Notes under the pieces: generated by a model
Databases searched by the model: none
What the model saw: only the letters and a program-made list of their open reading frames with translations
Told to the model about the DNA's origin: nothing
Translations under genes and position numbers: made by a program
Shown here: positions 1-8,912 of the stretch, in pieces
Numbering within the stretch: the stretch's first letter is position 1
Layout: each line of letters starts with the position of its first letter
Assembly: GCF_000009265.1 (NCBI RefSeq)
Contig: NC_008380.1
Coordinates: 3,849,501 to 3,913,500 of the forward strand
DNA from: Rhizobium johnstonii 3841
Lineage (GTDB): Bacteria > Pseudomonadota > Alphaproteobacteria > Rhizobiales > Rhizobiaceae
DNA length: 64,000 nt
Direction: 5' to 3'

Positions 1-1
1 G

Positions 2-52
2 ATGGCGGCGCGCAAGCGTTTGGGAAATATGCTGCGGAGAGGACAGTCATGA
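2..52 (+). CDS. 3' end of an upstream gene (partial)
   Basis: An open frame entering from the left edge ends in a basic tail (ARKRLGNMLRRGQS) and a TGA at 50-52. The TGA overlaps the ATG of the next gene as ATGA. That overlap is the usual sign of translational coupling, so this is probably the last few codons of a gene in the same surface-polysaccharide operon. Too little is present to name a family. Confidence 0.35.
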   Translation: MAARKRLGNMLRRGQS

Positions 53-1029
53 ATCAGCAAGAGACTTTTCCGCATTCATCCGTCGACACAGAAGCAGGCG
101 CCGCACCGCTGAAGATTGCCGTCGGTGTGCTGACCTATCGGCGCCTCGACGGGATCGCCAAGCTGCTTGACGTCATGACGCGCCAGGTCAGGCACCCGGC
201 TCGCCCCTATCATCTCACCATGGTGATCGTGGATAATGATGCGGCCGGCAGCGCGAGGACCACGGTAGAGAGCTTTGGCCAAACAGGTGCCTACGACCTG
301 ATCTACGTCATCGAACAAAACCAGGGCATACCCTTTGCACGCAATCGCGCACTGGATTCAGCGCCTCCCGGCACTGACCTCTTCTGCTTTCTCGACGATG
401 ACGAATGGCCGGTTGACGGCTGGCTGGATGCGATGCTGGAGACACGGGAGAAAAACCGCGCCGATTGCGTCTATGGCCCCGTCCAACCGGTCTATCCCGA
501 AAACCCGCCGGAATATTTCATCAAGGCAAGGGTGTTCGAGCGCAAGAAGAACGAGGACGGTCAACGCATTTCTTATGCGGCATCGAACAACGTCATGTTC
601 GACTATCCCCTGATCCGTTCATGGAATCTGCGTTTTGAAGAGAAGATGCGCTTCACCGGGGGCACGGATTACCTTTTCTTCAACCAAGCCATCCGCCGGG
701 GCATGCAGGTCTTCTGGGCTGACAAGGCGCTTGTCCATGATATCGTTCCGGCCAGCCGGATGACCTGGAAATGGGTATTGCAAAGACAATACCGGCTCGG
801 CAATACCTTCGCAGTCAGCGAGGTCTTGCATGGCAACCTCAAGCGCCGGATCTATCGCGCCGCCTATGGCGCCACGAGAGTTGTGCTTGGGCTGGCCATG
901 CTGCCGGCGATCTTGATTTCACCCTATTGGGGCATGCGAGCCCTCACCCACCTTTTACGCGGCGCGGGCATGGTTAATGGGATTCTCGGACATGCATACC
1001 AGGAATACAAGCCCAATGCCGCTCTTTGA
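49..1029 (+). CDS. Family 2 glycosyltransferase (EPS/surface polysaccharide)
   Basis: This 326-residue protein has the GT-A fold layout of GT2 enzymes. A nucleotide-binding start (GVLTYRRLDG) lies near residue 26 and the metal-binding acidic run CFLDDDEW near residue 113. A hydrophobic C-terminal stretch (about 275-300) may anchor it to the inner membrane. It probably adds a sugar to a lipid-linked repeat unit on the cytoplasmic face. An AGAGGA ribosome site precedes the ATG. It lies about 210 bp before pssD-pssE, where R. leguminosarum clusters carry pssC-type transferases. I cannot identify the exact Pss enzyme or its donor sugar from the sequence. Confidence 0.8.
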   Translation: MNQQETFPHSSVDTEAGAAPLKIAVGVLTYRRLDGIAKLLDVMTRQVRHPARPYHLTMVIVDNDAAGSARTTVESFGQTGAYDLIYVIEQNQGIPFARNRALDSAPPGTDLFCFLDDDEWPVDGWLDAMLETREKNRADCVYGPVQPVYPENPPEYFIKARVFERKKNEDGQRISYAASNNVMFDYPLIRSWNLRFEEKMRFTGGTDYLFFNQAIRRGMQVFWADKALVHDIVPASRMTWKWVLQRQYRLGNTFAVSEVLHGNLKRRIYRAAYGATRVVLGLAMLPAILISPYWGMRALTHLLRGAGMVNGILGHAYQEYKPNAAL

Positions 1030-1238
1030 TATTGTTTACGCAGGCGCCCTTGGAAGAGTTCGGAGCGCCATTATGTTCGAGCTGAAGCATCACAAAGATT
1101 GGCTGTCCATGAACTTCAAGGCTTCAATCAACCGGGCCAAAAATGGTACAATTCCACTGAACTATCGTGACACAATCGCTGTTCGAACCGAACGGTTTTC
1201 GCCCTTATCCATCGGTCAAATATAGGAGATGCCTGTTT

Positions 1239-1697
1239 ATGACTGAGAAAAAATTGAAAGTTCTCGCTGCCTCGTCCGGAGGCGGCCACTGGGAACAGCT
1301 GATGGCCATGCGCGGCGCATTCGAGGGCTGCGATATCGTCTTTGCAACGACCATCCCGGGACTGCTTGCGAAATACGATATTCGCGGCGGACTAGTCCTT
1401 CCCGATTGCAGCCGCGACTCGATTACCATGTCGATCCGGTGCTTTTTCACCGCCTTCTCCATCGTCATCAAGCACAGGCCCGACGTCATCATCTCGACCG
1501 GTGCGGCACCCGGCCTCTTTTGCCTGCTGGCCGGCAAATTGACGGGCAAGCGGACGATCTGGATCGATAGCGTCGCCAATGTCGAGAAGCTGTCCCTATC
1601 GGGTAAATTGGCCGGCCATATTGCGACGCTCTGGCTCACGCAATGGCAACATCTGTCGAGGCCGGATGGCCCCCATTACGCAGGAGCTGTCCTTTGA
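1239..1697 (+). CDS. pssD: Glucuronosyltransferase subunit PssD (Alg14-like)
   Basis: A 152-residue Alg14-type protein. The start LKVLAASSGGGHWEQL carries the GGHxxxL motif of the family, and a hydrophobic stretch near residues 60-85 fits membrane association. In rhizobia PssD and PssE together form the UDP-glucuronate beta-1,4-glucuronosyltransferase of acidic exopolysaccharide assembly, the bacterial counterpart of split Alg14/Alg13. I chose ATG 1239 over the upstream in-frame start at 1167 because AGGAGA sits 9 bp before it and the family motif follows at once. Its TGA (1695-1697) overlaps the TTG start of pssE. Confidence 0.82.
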   Translation: MTEKKLKVLAASSGGGHWEQLMAMRGAFEGCDIVFATTIPGLLAKYDIRGGLVLPDCSRDSITMSIRCFFTAFSIVIKHRPDVIISTGAAPGLFCLLAGKLTGKRTIWIDSVANVEKLSLSGKLAGHIATLWLTQWQHLSRPDGPHYAGAVL

Positions 1698-2170
1698 TCC
1701 TTGTCACCGTCGGAACGCAGCTGCCGTTTGATCGCCTCGTCAAGGCTGTCGACACCTTCGCAAACGAACTGCCGAAACCGGTTCTGGCGCAGATCGGCAA
1801 GGGCACCTACACGCCACAGAATATGAAATGGATCAAGAATATCGAGCCCAAGGACTTTGACAACGTCTTTCGCGATGCAAGTGTCATCGTCTCTCATGCG
1901 GGAATTGGCACTGTGCTTACGGCCAAGCGTTTTGGAAAGCCGATCATTCTCGTTCCCCGACAGGCGGCTCTCGGCGAGCACCGAAACGATCATCAGCTCG
2001 CCACGGTGAGCCAGCTCGTGGGCCGGCCGGGCATCTATGTAGCACACACCGATGACGATCTCCGGAACTATCTGCTCGAAGAGCTGGATAGCCCATCTCA
2101 CGAAGATTCGTCGGAAGCCGGTCGGGCTTCACTGGTCACCTACCTGAAAAACTATATTACGGCAGTCTGA
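1694..2170 (+). CDS. pssE: Glucuronosyltransferase subunit PssE (Alg13-like)
   Basis: A 158-residue Alg13/GT28 C-terminal type protein, starting LILVTVGTQLPFDRLV. It contains the conserved SHAGIGT loop followed by GKPIILVPR, the UDP-sugar binding part of the split enzyme whose partner is PssD. I place the start at TTG 1694: CAGGAG lies 7 bp upstream, and the next residues match the family N-terminus. The in-frame ATG at 1643 would add 17 residues that overlap pssD. The rare start and the overlap with the pssD stop imply coupled translation of the two subunits. Confidence 0.82.
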   Translation: MILVTVGTQLPFDRLVKAVDTFANELPKPVLAQIGKGTYTPQNMKWIKNIEPKDFDNVFRDASVIVSHAGIGTVLTAKRFGKPIILVPRQAALGEHRNDHQLATVSQLVGRPGIYVAHTDDDLRNYLLEELDSPSHEDSSEAGRASLVTYLKNYITAV

Positions 2171-2212
2171 CCCCGAGAGCCGTCATAGCCTCTGACGCGT
2201 AAAAGCGATTTT

Positions 2213-2908
2213 TCATTCTCCGCAATGGTTGCCGGCGATACGTTTGACGAGTTCAGGCGCAATGATTTTGGAGGCCATGTCGGGCAGAGGATGCACGCCA
2301 TCAGGAATTGCCGTGGCCAGGTCATCCGGCGTCAGACGCTCCCAGTTGGGCCGGTGGTCGACAAACTCCAGACCACGTTTTTGCGCCTCCGCCTCATGTG
2401 CAGAGACATAACTGTCGACAAAGGGACGGATCAGCCCACGCCATCCTGAAAACGGATTCATCGCCATGACGATGATCCGCGCTTGCGGCAGCCGCTGCTG
2501 GAGCTGGTCGAGGATGTCGCCGATATTCTTTCGGCTTTGCGCAAGCGACACGAACCGATGCAACGTCGCATCATTGGCGTAGAGCTCAATCAGGATGATA
2601 TCCGGCTGCTCGGCAACGACGCGATCAATCTGGGTTAGAGCCCACAGTGACGTTTCACCGCTTTTTGCAACGCTCTCGACCTTCACCGGCTTCTGCAGGC
2701 AGGCTGCAAGCTCCGTCTCAAGGGCAGGCTGCCATCCCCCCCGCGCCGTCAAGGATGTTCCGAAGGCCACTATTTTCAGCGACACAGGACTATCGGCATA
2801 GCCATTCCTGACCGCCGAAAGCATCAACAGACACGCCAGAAACAGAACCAGTCCATAGGCCGGTCGCCTCTCAGTCTGCACAGCTCGCCAAAACTGCAAA
2901 CATATCAT
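2213..2908 (-). CDS. Exported SGNH/GDSL-like hydrolase
   Basis: A 231-residue protein with an N-terminal hydrophobic signal (LVLFLACLLMLSA), so probably periplasmic. SGNH blocks are visible: FGTSLT (block I, with Thr where GDSL proteins have Asp), YANDA (block III Asn) and DGVHP (block V Asp-x-x-His). It probably removes an acyl or acetyl group, possibly from exopolysaccharide given its position beside pssE and prsE; that substrate is inference. ATG 2908 is preferred over 2983 because an AAGG ribosome site and the signal sequence follow it. It is convergent with pssE and lies about 150 bp downstream of prsE. Confidence 0.72.
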   Translation of the reverse strand: MICLQFWRAVQTERRPAYGLVLFLACLLMLSAVRNGYADSPVSLKIVAFGTSLTARGGWQPALETELAACLQKPVKVESVAKSGETSLWALTQIDRVVAEQPDIILIELYANDATLHRFVSLAQSRKNIGDILDQLQQRLPQARIIVMAMNPFSGWRGLIRPFVDSYVSAHEAEAQKRGLEFVDHRPNWERLTPDDLATAIPDGVHPLPDMASKIIAPELVKRIAGNHCGE

Positions 2909-3058
2909 GAGGAGACCTTGCAGCAGGCTTGAGACAATTTCGTGAAATGGCCGCGCATGCCTGTTCGAGCAATGCGAAACCATCCAATCCCCATCCTGGT
3001 AGATGACAACGGCTGCTTTGGGACGTCGAGGATCTTACCGACGTGAAACAGCCACCAA

Positions 3059-4366
3059 TCACTCCTGGCGAAATACGTGCTGCATCTGATCGGTCAGGGG
3101 CTTCGTCAGATAGGATATCACGGTCCGGTCGCCGATCTTGATAAAGACCTCCGCCGGCATGCCGGGATAGAGTTTTATCGTCTTCAATTTGGCAATGCTT
3201 TCAGCTTTCGGCTTGACGCGCAGGGGATAGTAGCTGATGCCCGTGCGCTCATCCTTGACGATATCGGGCGCGATCGAGGTAATCTCACCGGCCACATCAG
3301 GCGTCGTGCGTTGATCGAAAGCGCTGAAACGCACATCGACTGACTGGCCGACGTGAACCTGATCAATATCGCGGGTGGCGACTTTCGCCTCGACCGTAAG
3401 CTCGTTATTTTCGGGAACGACGAGCATCAACGTCTGACCGGGATCGATAACACCATTGACGGTGTGAACCGAAAGTTCGTGAACTCGCCCAGTCAACGGT
3501 GCGGTAATGTCGAGACGGTGCAGCTGATCGACTGCGGTTCCGCGGCGTTCTTCATATTCGGCGATCTGCGCCTCGACGTCGGTCAGGTCTTTTGCAATCT
3601 CCGAACGACGATCCTCATCCAGCTGGATCGACTGGCGATCGATCTCGATTGCCTTACCCTCGGCCTCCGCCTTAGCTGCGATTTCCTGGCCGCTGTTGCC
3701 CTGGAGATCGGCGCGGGCGCGCTTGAGCGTATTCAAACGCTGAAGCGTGACGAGCCCCTTCTTGTAGAGCGTATCAATGCCCTCGAGCTCCTGTTCGATC
3801 AAGCCCAAGGCATCGTTGGTGGCATTGATCTGAACGACCAATCCCTTTACCTGCTCGCCCAGTTGATCCTTGCGCGATGCCAACTGGCTCTTCATTCCGA
3901 TAAGCGCCGTCCTGCGACTGTCGAACAATTTCTGCTCGCCATCAAGAAGCTTCTCGGCGGAGGTGCTGGATGTCAGATCCCTGATGTTTTCCTCGACCTC
4001 GAACGAATCGGCGCCGATTCGTTCCGCCTTCAGACGGGCCCGGCGCGCATAAAGCTGAGCAAGCGTGCTTTCGACAATCGAGAGATTCGCTCTCGTCGTC
4101 GTCCCATCGAGCCGTATCAGCACCTGCCCAGCCGTCACATGGTCGTTTTCGGAAACCAGCAATTCCGACACGATACCACCTGTCAGGTGCTGGACCTTCT
4201 TGACATCGCCGTCGACGACGATCACGCCCTCGCCGATGACGGCGCTCGAAAGCTCTGTCGTCGCCGCCCAACCGCCAATGCCGCAAACGAGGGCTATCGA
4301 CAGCACACCGACCGCGGCAACATGCCGATTGAGAGAGCGTTTCGATTCACTGATATCTTTACTCAC
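3059..4366 (-). CDS. prsE: Type I secretion membrane fusion protein PrsE
   Basis: A 435-residue HlyD/PrtE-type adaptor. It has a short cytoplasmic N-terminus, one transmembrane segment (about 20-40), a lipoyl half, a long helical hairpin rich in Leu/Glu/Arg (about 95-285) and a beta-barrel C-terminal part. It links the PrsD ABC transporter to a TolC-like outer-membrane channel. In R. leguminosarum PrsD-PrsE exports glycanases and Rap adhesins that lack N-terminal signals; candidate cargoes lie just to the right (beta-helix protein, rapA-like gene). It is 15 bp downstream of prsD in the same direction. No intact TolC gene is present in the window. Confidence 0.88.
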   Translation of the reverse strand: MSKDISESKRSLNRHVAAVGVLSIALVCGIGGWAATTELSSAVIGEGVIVVDGDVKKVQHLTGGIVSELLVSENDHVTAGQVLIRLDGTTTRANLSIVESTLAQLYARRARLKAERIGADSFEVEENIRDLTSSTSAEKLLDGEQKLFDSRRTALIGMKSQLASRKDQLGEQVKGLVVQINATNDALGLIEQELEGIDTLYKKGLVTLQRLNTLKRARADLQGNSGQEIAAKAEAEGKAIEIDRQSIQLDEDRRSEIAKDLTDVEAQIAEYEERRGTAVDQLHRLDITAPLTGRVHELSVHTVNGVIDPGQTLMLVVPENNELTVEAKVATRDIDQVHVGQSVDVRFSAFDQRTTPDVAGEITSIAPDIVKDERTGISYYPLRVKPKAESIAKLKTIKLYPGMPAEVFIKIGDRTVISYLTKPLTDQMQHVFRQE

Positions 4367-4381
4367 AATCTTCCCTCTGGC

Positions 4382-6148
4382 CTATTCGGCCGCATTCATG
4401 CCGTCGACCACGACTTTAAGCTGAGCCACGCGCTCGGCGATCGGCGTGCGCGCCGCTTCCGGCCGGCTGACCCTTGCCAGAACTTCCTCTTTGGGACCGA
4501 ACGCGATCATGCGGCCGTCCTGCATCATCAGCACGAAGTCGCAGACCGCTAGAACGCCGGATCGATGTGCGATGACGACGACAATGCCGCCCCGCGCCCG
4601 CACGCTCATGATCGCGGCACTCAGCGCCCGCTCGCCTTCTTCATCGAGATTGGAGTTTGGTTCATCGAGCACGACGAGGAATGGGTCGCCGTAAAGTGCT
4701 CTTGCAAGCGCGATACGCTGTCTCTGGCCAGCCGAAAGCGCAGCACCGCCTTCGCCGATTTCGGTTTCGTAACCGTTCGGCAGACGAAGAATAAGATCGT
4801 GAACACGCGCCGCCCTCGCCGCAGCAACCACCGCCTCAGGCGACATCTCCTTCGCGAAACGGCAGATATTCTGGGCAACAGTCCCCGAGAAGAGCTCCAC
4901 ATCCTGTGGGAGATAACCGATATGCCGGCCAAGTGCGTCTCCGTCCCACTGGTCGAGTGCTGCGCCGTCGAGGCGAATGGATCCTCTGACGGTCGGCCAG
5001 ATACCCATCATCGCCCGCGCCAACGACGACTTACCCGAGGCACTGTACCCAATGACCCCAAGCGCGCTCCCTGCCCGTAAGCCGAAGCTGACATCCGAAA
5101 TGACCAGGCGCTGACCCGCCGGTGGCCCGCTCGCCAGTCCTTCGACAGTGACTTGCTTGGTAGGAGCCGCGAGCGCAAGAGGGGCCGGAATCTCGGGAAT
5201 GGTTTTTAGCAGGCTCGAAAGCCGCGCCCAGCTCTGCTGAGCAGAAACGAAACCACGCCAATTCCCGATCGCCGCTTCGACAGGCGCCAGGGCGCGAGAG
5301 GTCAAAATCGAGCCGGCGATGATAATGCCCGAAGAGGCCTGCCCCTGAATGACCAGGATCGCGCCGGTCGCGAGCGTTCCCGACTGCAAAGCAATACGGA
5401 AAATCTTCGACAAGGTCGCATATCCATTGCCGATATCCGATGCCTGCCTGGTGATCGTCCGGTATTCACTGTTCTTGCGGTCCCAGATTTCGGCCATCGT
5501 GCCTGCCATGCCCATGGCGTGGATGACCTCGGAGTTGCGGATCGAGGTCTGCGCGAAGGCATTTCGCATATTGGCGGAGTCAGATTGCTTTTTTGAGAGC
5601 GTACGCGTTCCCTGATTGGTCATGAATGTCAGGATGGCGAGAACCAGCGATCCACCAATCGCGATATATCCGATCGCCGGATGAAAGAGGAAGCAGATCA
5701 CGATATAGAACGGCAACCATGGCAGATCGAACATCGCTGTCGGGCCCTGGCCGGACAGGAAGGTTCTGATCTGGTCGAAGTCGCGCAACGGCTGAAGCCC
5801 GTCGCCGCCGATTTTGACCTTCAACGGAGCCTTGATCAGCGCGCGGAACACGCGCCCGTTCACCATCTCGTCAAGCGCTCCGGCAACACGCACCAGCATC
5901 CTGCTTCGCAGAACCTCGAACGCACCTTGAAACGTGTAAAGCATCAACGCAAGTATTGCCAGGACAGCCAGAGAAGGTATGCTTTTGCTGGGGATGACCC
6001 GATCATACACCTCAAGCATAAAAAATGAACTTGTAAGGTATAGGATGTTGATAAGCGCGCTTGCTATTCCAATGAAAATAAGCCCCCCCTTGCATTTCTT
6101 TAATGCTTTGGATGGCTCGCTGACATCGGCTGCTGAACTCTGAAACAC
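4382..6148 (-). CDS. prsD: Type I secretion ABC transporter PrsD
   Basis: A 588-residue half-transporter. An N-terminal membrane domain (about 20-310) precedes the ATPase with Walker A GYSASGKSS, signature LSAGQRQR, Walker B FLVVLDEP and an AHR switch. It lacks an N-terminal C39 peptidase-like domain, as in the PrtD/PrsD subfamily exporting glycine-rich or RTX-like proteins with uncleaved C-terminal signals. It starts the prsD-prsE unit. The 465 bp upstream are AT-rich and probably hold its promoter. Confidence 0.9.
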   Translation of the reverse strand: MFQSSAADVSEPSKALKKCKGGLIFIGIASALINILYLTSSFFMLEVYDRVIPSKSIPSLAVLAILALMLYTFQGAFEVLRSRMLVRVAGALDEMVNGRVFRALIKAPLKVKIGGDGLQPLRDFDQIRTFLSGQGPTAMFDLPWLPFYIVICFLFHPAIGYIAIGGSLVLAILTFMTNQGTRTLSKKQSDSANMRNAFAQTSIRNSEVIHAMGMAGTMAEIWDRKNSEYRTITRQASDIGNGYATLSKIFRIALQSGTLATGAILVIQGQASSGIIIAGSILTSRALAPVEAAIGNWRGFVSAQQSWARLSSLLKTIPEIPAPLALAAPTKQVTVEGLASGPPAGQRLVISDVSFGLRAGSALGVIGYSASGKSSLARAMMGIWPTVRGSIRLDGAALDQWDGDALGRHIGYLPQDVELFSGTVAQNICRFAKEMSPEAVVAAARAARVHDLILRLPNGYETEIGEGGAALSAGQRQRIALARALYGDPFLVVLDEPNSNLDEEGERALSAAIMSVRARGGIVVVIAHRSGVLAVCDFVLMMQDGRMIAFGPKEEVLARVSRPEAARTPIAERVAQLKVVVDGMNAAE

Positions 6149-6613
6149 GAAGTAATCCCTCTCTTACCGCATCGCACGAAAGCAAATATGCTGGTGCACA
6201 CTCCAGCTCCGGGTCCATCACGCCCGATCAATGACACGACTGCCTTGGACCCCGACACCGGCGCCGGACCCGCTTGCAAGCCCACGACCTATTACATGAA
6301 TCCAACCAAAAAGTGACCAAAAATTCCAATTTATAACGAGCGGCTTCAAGGATTCTGACTTGACGCTACGCTAAATATACCAACCTAAGCAAGTGAAAAT
6401 CGCAAATTGTCCAACAACGGCGCAGAGAGATGAACGTATCGCGCGCATATTAGCGACGTTTACTGGGGCGTTAACTATAAATTCAATCTATAGTTCATTT
6501 TTCCTATGAACGGCGCAACTATTTTTTGTCCGCGCCTTCGACCGCCGACACCCCTTCATCGTCAAGCTTTCAAGTGTTGAGCAGCGGGCCGTTGCTCTCT
6601 AGTTTGGCGTGAT
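6149..6613. other. AT-rich spacer upstream of prsD
   Basis: 465 bp without a credible gene between prsD and the 3' end of the beta-helix gene. Composition is clearly richer in A/T than the neighbours. A weak imperfect hairpin (GAGCAGCGG / CCGTTGCTC) near 6579-6597 may end the beta-helix transcript. The prsD promoter should lie here, but I could not define -35/-10 boxes. Confidence 0.5.
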
Positions 6614-8224
6614 TCAAACCAGCAGGTGCGACGCTTGGCTGCTATGGAACGCGTCCACATTAATATACACGCCGAGCGAGTCGGTATCGATGTGAGAAGC
6701 GCCGTCAGAAATCTTATATTGGAACGATTCGCTGACCTTTCCGCTGAGACCGGCGATTTTCACCGCATCGACCGTATAGGTGTAATCACCATCGCTCTCC
6801 ACATGGATGACGCCGTATTTCCCGGTCAGCGTCAGGCCATGTTTATCCACGGCGCTGTCACCGAAGCGACGAAGCAGCACGGTTCCATTGATTGCGCTAT
6901 CGTTTTCGAGGAGGTTGCCATGATAGGCGCTGCCTGTATCCGTGGAAATTTTCAGGCTGTCATGGGCTGCAACAATCCTGGGAACGGCGACGGTGGGTGC
7001 GGTCGGAACCTGCACTTCGTCCGCGGGCGTCGGAGTGCTTGTCTGCGTCGGTGTTGACGGTTCGACAGGCGGCTCCACAACCGGCGTAGTAGGCGTCTCA
7101 CTGTTGGACGGGGTGTCGCCACTCGTGGCGTCGAGTTCGGCCTGCGCTTGCTCCAGGGTCTTATTGTCGTTGATCAAGAAGGTGCTCTGGACGGCAATTG
7201 CGACGGGCATCGTCAACGTCGACACCGCGCTGTCGATGATATTTTCATGGAAAGATCCTGATGCAGGCCTGTCGACCTTCAGCGCCGAGGACGACAGGTC
7301 GTCGAAGACATTGCCATAAATATCGATATCGGTGCGTGCATAACTTGGGTAGCCTGCAGCGCTGATCGACACGCCCCAGACGCCGTCATGAATATAGTTT
7401 CCACTGATATCGTAATTTGTCGCATTGCCCTGATCGCCAAGGCCGATACCGTAGGACCAACTATAGCCGCCGTATCCCGAGATGTCGTTGTCGTGGATGG
7501 CGATATTCGTGCCCGCGTTGGCACCTATCCCGAAACCGCCGCCGATCACGGTGTTGTCCTCGACCGCTGCATCCACAGCCCGAACAAGCACCAGGACGCC
7601 CTTTGCGCTATTGGTCTCCGTCTGCTCTAGGTGGTTACCCTTGATCAGGATATTGCTGCTGTCGTTCAACTGAACGGCGTCTGCCGCGGCGCCCTGGCTG
7701 TTGATGACCAGATTATTAACGATGGTAACGCCAATCACTTTATCCATCCAGATGCCGTCTCCATTTACCCCGGAAATCTTGCTGTTCTCGATGGTAATGT
7801 TCTGGCTGCTCTGGAAATTGACGGAACCGGGCTTGCCGGCAAGTCCGGTATTTTCGACCTCGACGTTGCGGACGGTCCAGTTGGAGACATTTCCCGCATA
7901 TATCGCCGCACCCCCGGTATCAGCAATCTTGATGTTCTCCACGATGATGTTTGAAGCCTTCGAGCCGTGGATGCCGTCATTGCTACTGTGAATAACCGGC
8001 GCATCGCCAACGCCGTAACTGCCAATTGTAATCGGAGAGCTGACGGTACCGGAGTATTTCAGGTCGAATTGCTCGTTAAACACGCTTCCGGCGGCAAGCA
8101 GCACGCTGTCTCCCGGCTTTAGCCTCAAGGATTCGACAGCCGAAAGCGTCGCGAAAGCCGACTGCTCGCTCACTCCACTGTTCTGATTTGATCCTGTTGC
8201 CGAATTTACATAGTAGACGGTCAC
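6614..8224 (-). CDS. Secreted parallel beta-helix protein, Ply-type glycanase candidate
   Basis: About 536 residues in three parts. An N-terminal right-handed beta-helix (about 1-360) has repeated N/V/I ladders such as NIIVENIKI and NITIENSKI. A Pro/Thr-rich linker (about 365-420) follows, then a C-terminal cadherin-like/VCBS-type domain (KYGVIHVESDGDYTYTVD, FQYKISDGASH) shared with the RapA-like gene next door. There is no signal peptide, which fits export by PrsDE. Rhizobial PlyA/PlyB glycanases that trim EPS have this design, but catalytic residues cannot be assigned by eye. GTG 8224 follows GGGAG with 8 bp spacing; TTG 8239 is a weaker alternative. Confidence 0.72.
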   Translation of the reverse strand: MTVYYVNSATGSNQNSGVSEQSAFATLSAVESLRLKPGDSVLLAAGSVFNEQFDLKYSGTVSSPITIGSYGVGDAPVIHSSNDGIHGSKASNIIVENIKIADTGGAAIYAGNVSNWTVRNVEVENTGLAGKPGSVNFQSSQNITIENSKISGVNGDGIWMDKVIGVTIVNNLVINSQGAAADAVQLNDSSNILIKGNHLEQTETNSAKGVLVLVRAVDAAVEDNTVIGGGFGIGANAGTNIAIHDNDISGYGGYSWSYGIGLGDQGNATNYDISGNYIHDGVWGVSISAAGYPSYARTDIDIYGNVFDDLSSSALKVDRPASGSFHENIIDSAVSTLTMPVAIAVQSTFLINDNKTLEQAQAELDATSGDTPSNSETPTTPVVEPPVEPSTPTQTSTPTPADEVQVPTAPTVAVPRIVAAHDSLKISTDTGSAYHGNLLENDSAINGTVLLRRFGDSAVDKHGLTLTGKYGVIHVESDGDYTYTVDAVKIAGLSGKVSESFQYKISDGASHIDTDSLGVYINVDAFHSSQASHLLV

Positions 8225-8239
8225 GCCTTGATCTCCCAA

Positions 8240-8912
8240 AGATACTGGAAAATCTTTTAGCCGCGGACCTCTCTCTGCCTGCTAAAATGGAACACTAAAA
8301 TGCGTTCTATCTCGCGATAATTCTTACGCTCCCCACAAAACATCTTCATTTCTCGAATATTTTGCATTGCAACAAAAATTGCGTTGCACAGTTATAACGA
8401 TGTTACCCAATATCTCTAGTGTAAATAAGATTATTCTCCACGCATCGCATATTGGTTTAAGCCAATTGCGCCTCGCGAGAAACATTACTTGATAAGCAAA
8501 TGTTACAAAATAATGGCATCAGTTACTTCGTCGAAAAGCAGACGCCGGTGCGGGAGCCGAAGCAAGACTGAGTTTTCAGGCTGTAACCCGTAGTGATTAT
8601 ATCAACATCTCATCTGCGCATAAGCACCTCGGCGTATTCTTATAAATTGCCCCTGAATAAACATTCTTCTCCTCTGAAGAAACAGAGGTTCGCATCTATC
8701 ATTTGGTACTTTCACTTATTATTAACGCAATAATTACCATGCGTTTCATCGCCTTATGCGTGTTACAGGTGTGTCATTATTGTACTATACACCCGAAAAT
8801 GTTCACTTGCTGTTAACTGCACCCTTGACTCTCTGTATTAAGATATCCTTAATCGACCAGCTCGCTAAAGGTCAGAATTGACTTAGCAAAGAATAATTCA
8901 AGGAGAGAACTG
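8240..8912. other. AT-rich intergenic region between the ply-like and rapA-like genes
   Basis: About 670 bp with no gene-like reading frame and much lower GC than the window average. The two flanking genes diverge from it, so it must hold both promoters. A TTGACT at about 8826 and runs of T/A suggest promoter DNA, but I could not assign a well-spaced box pair. AGGAGA at 8901-8906 is the ribosome site of the rapA-like gene. Confidence 0.5.

Noticed and set aside
3353..4552. A 399-codon open frame opposite prsE
   Set aside because: It mirrors prsE codon positions on the other strand and has no motifs. High GC creates long antisense frames.
8285..8305. GGAAC...CGTT near the ply-like gene
   Set aside because: The spacer is only about 9 bp, so it is not an EcfG promoter.
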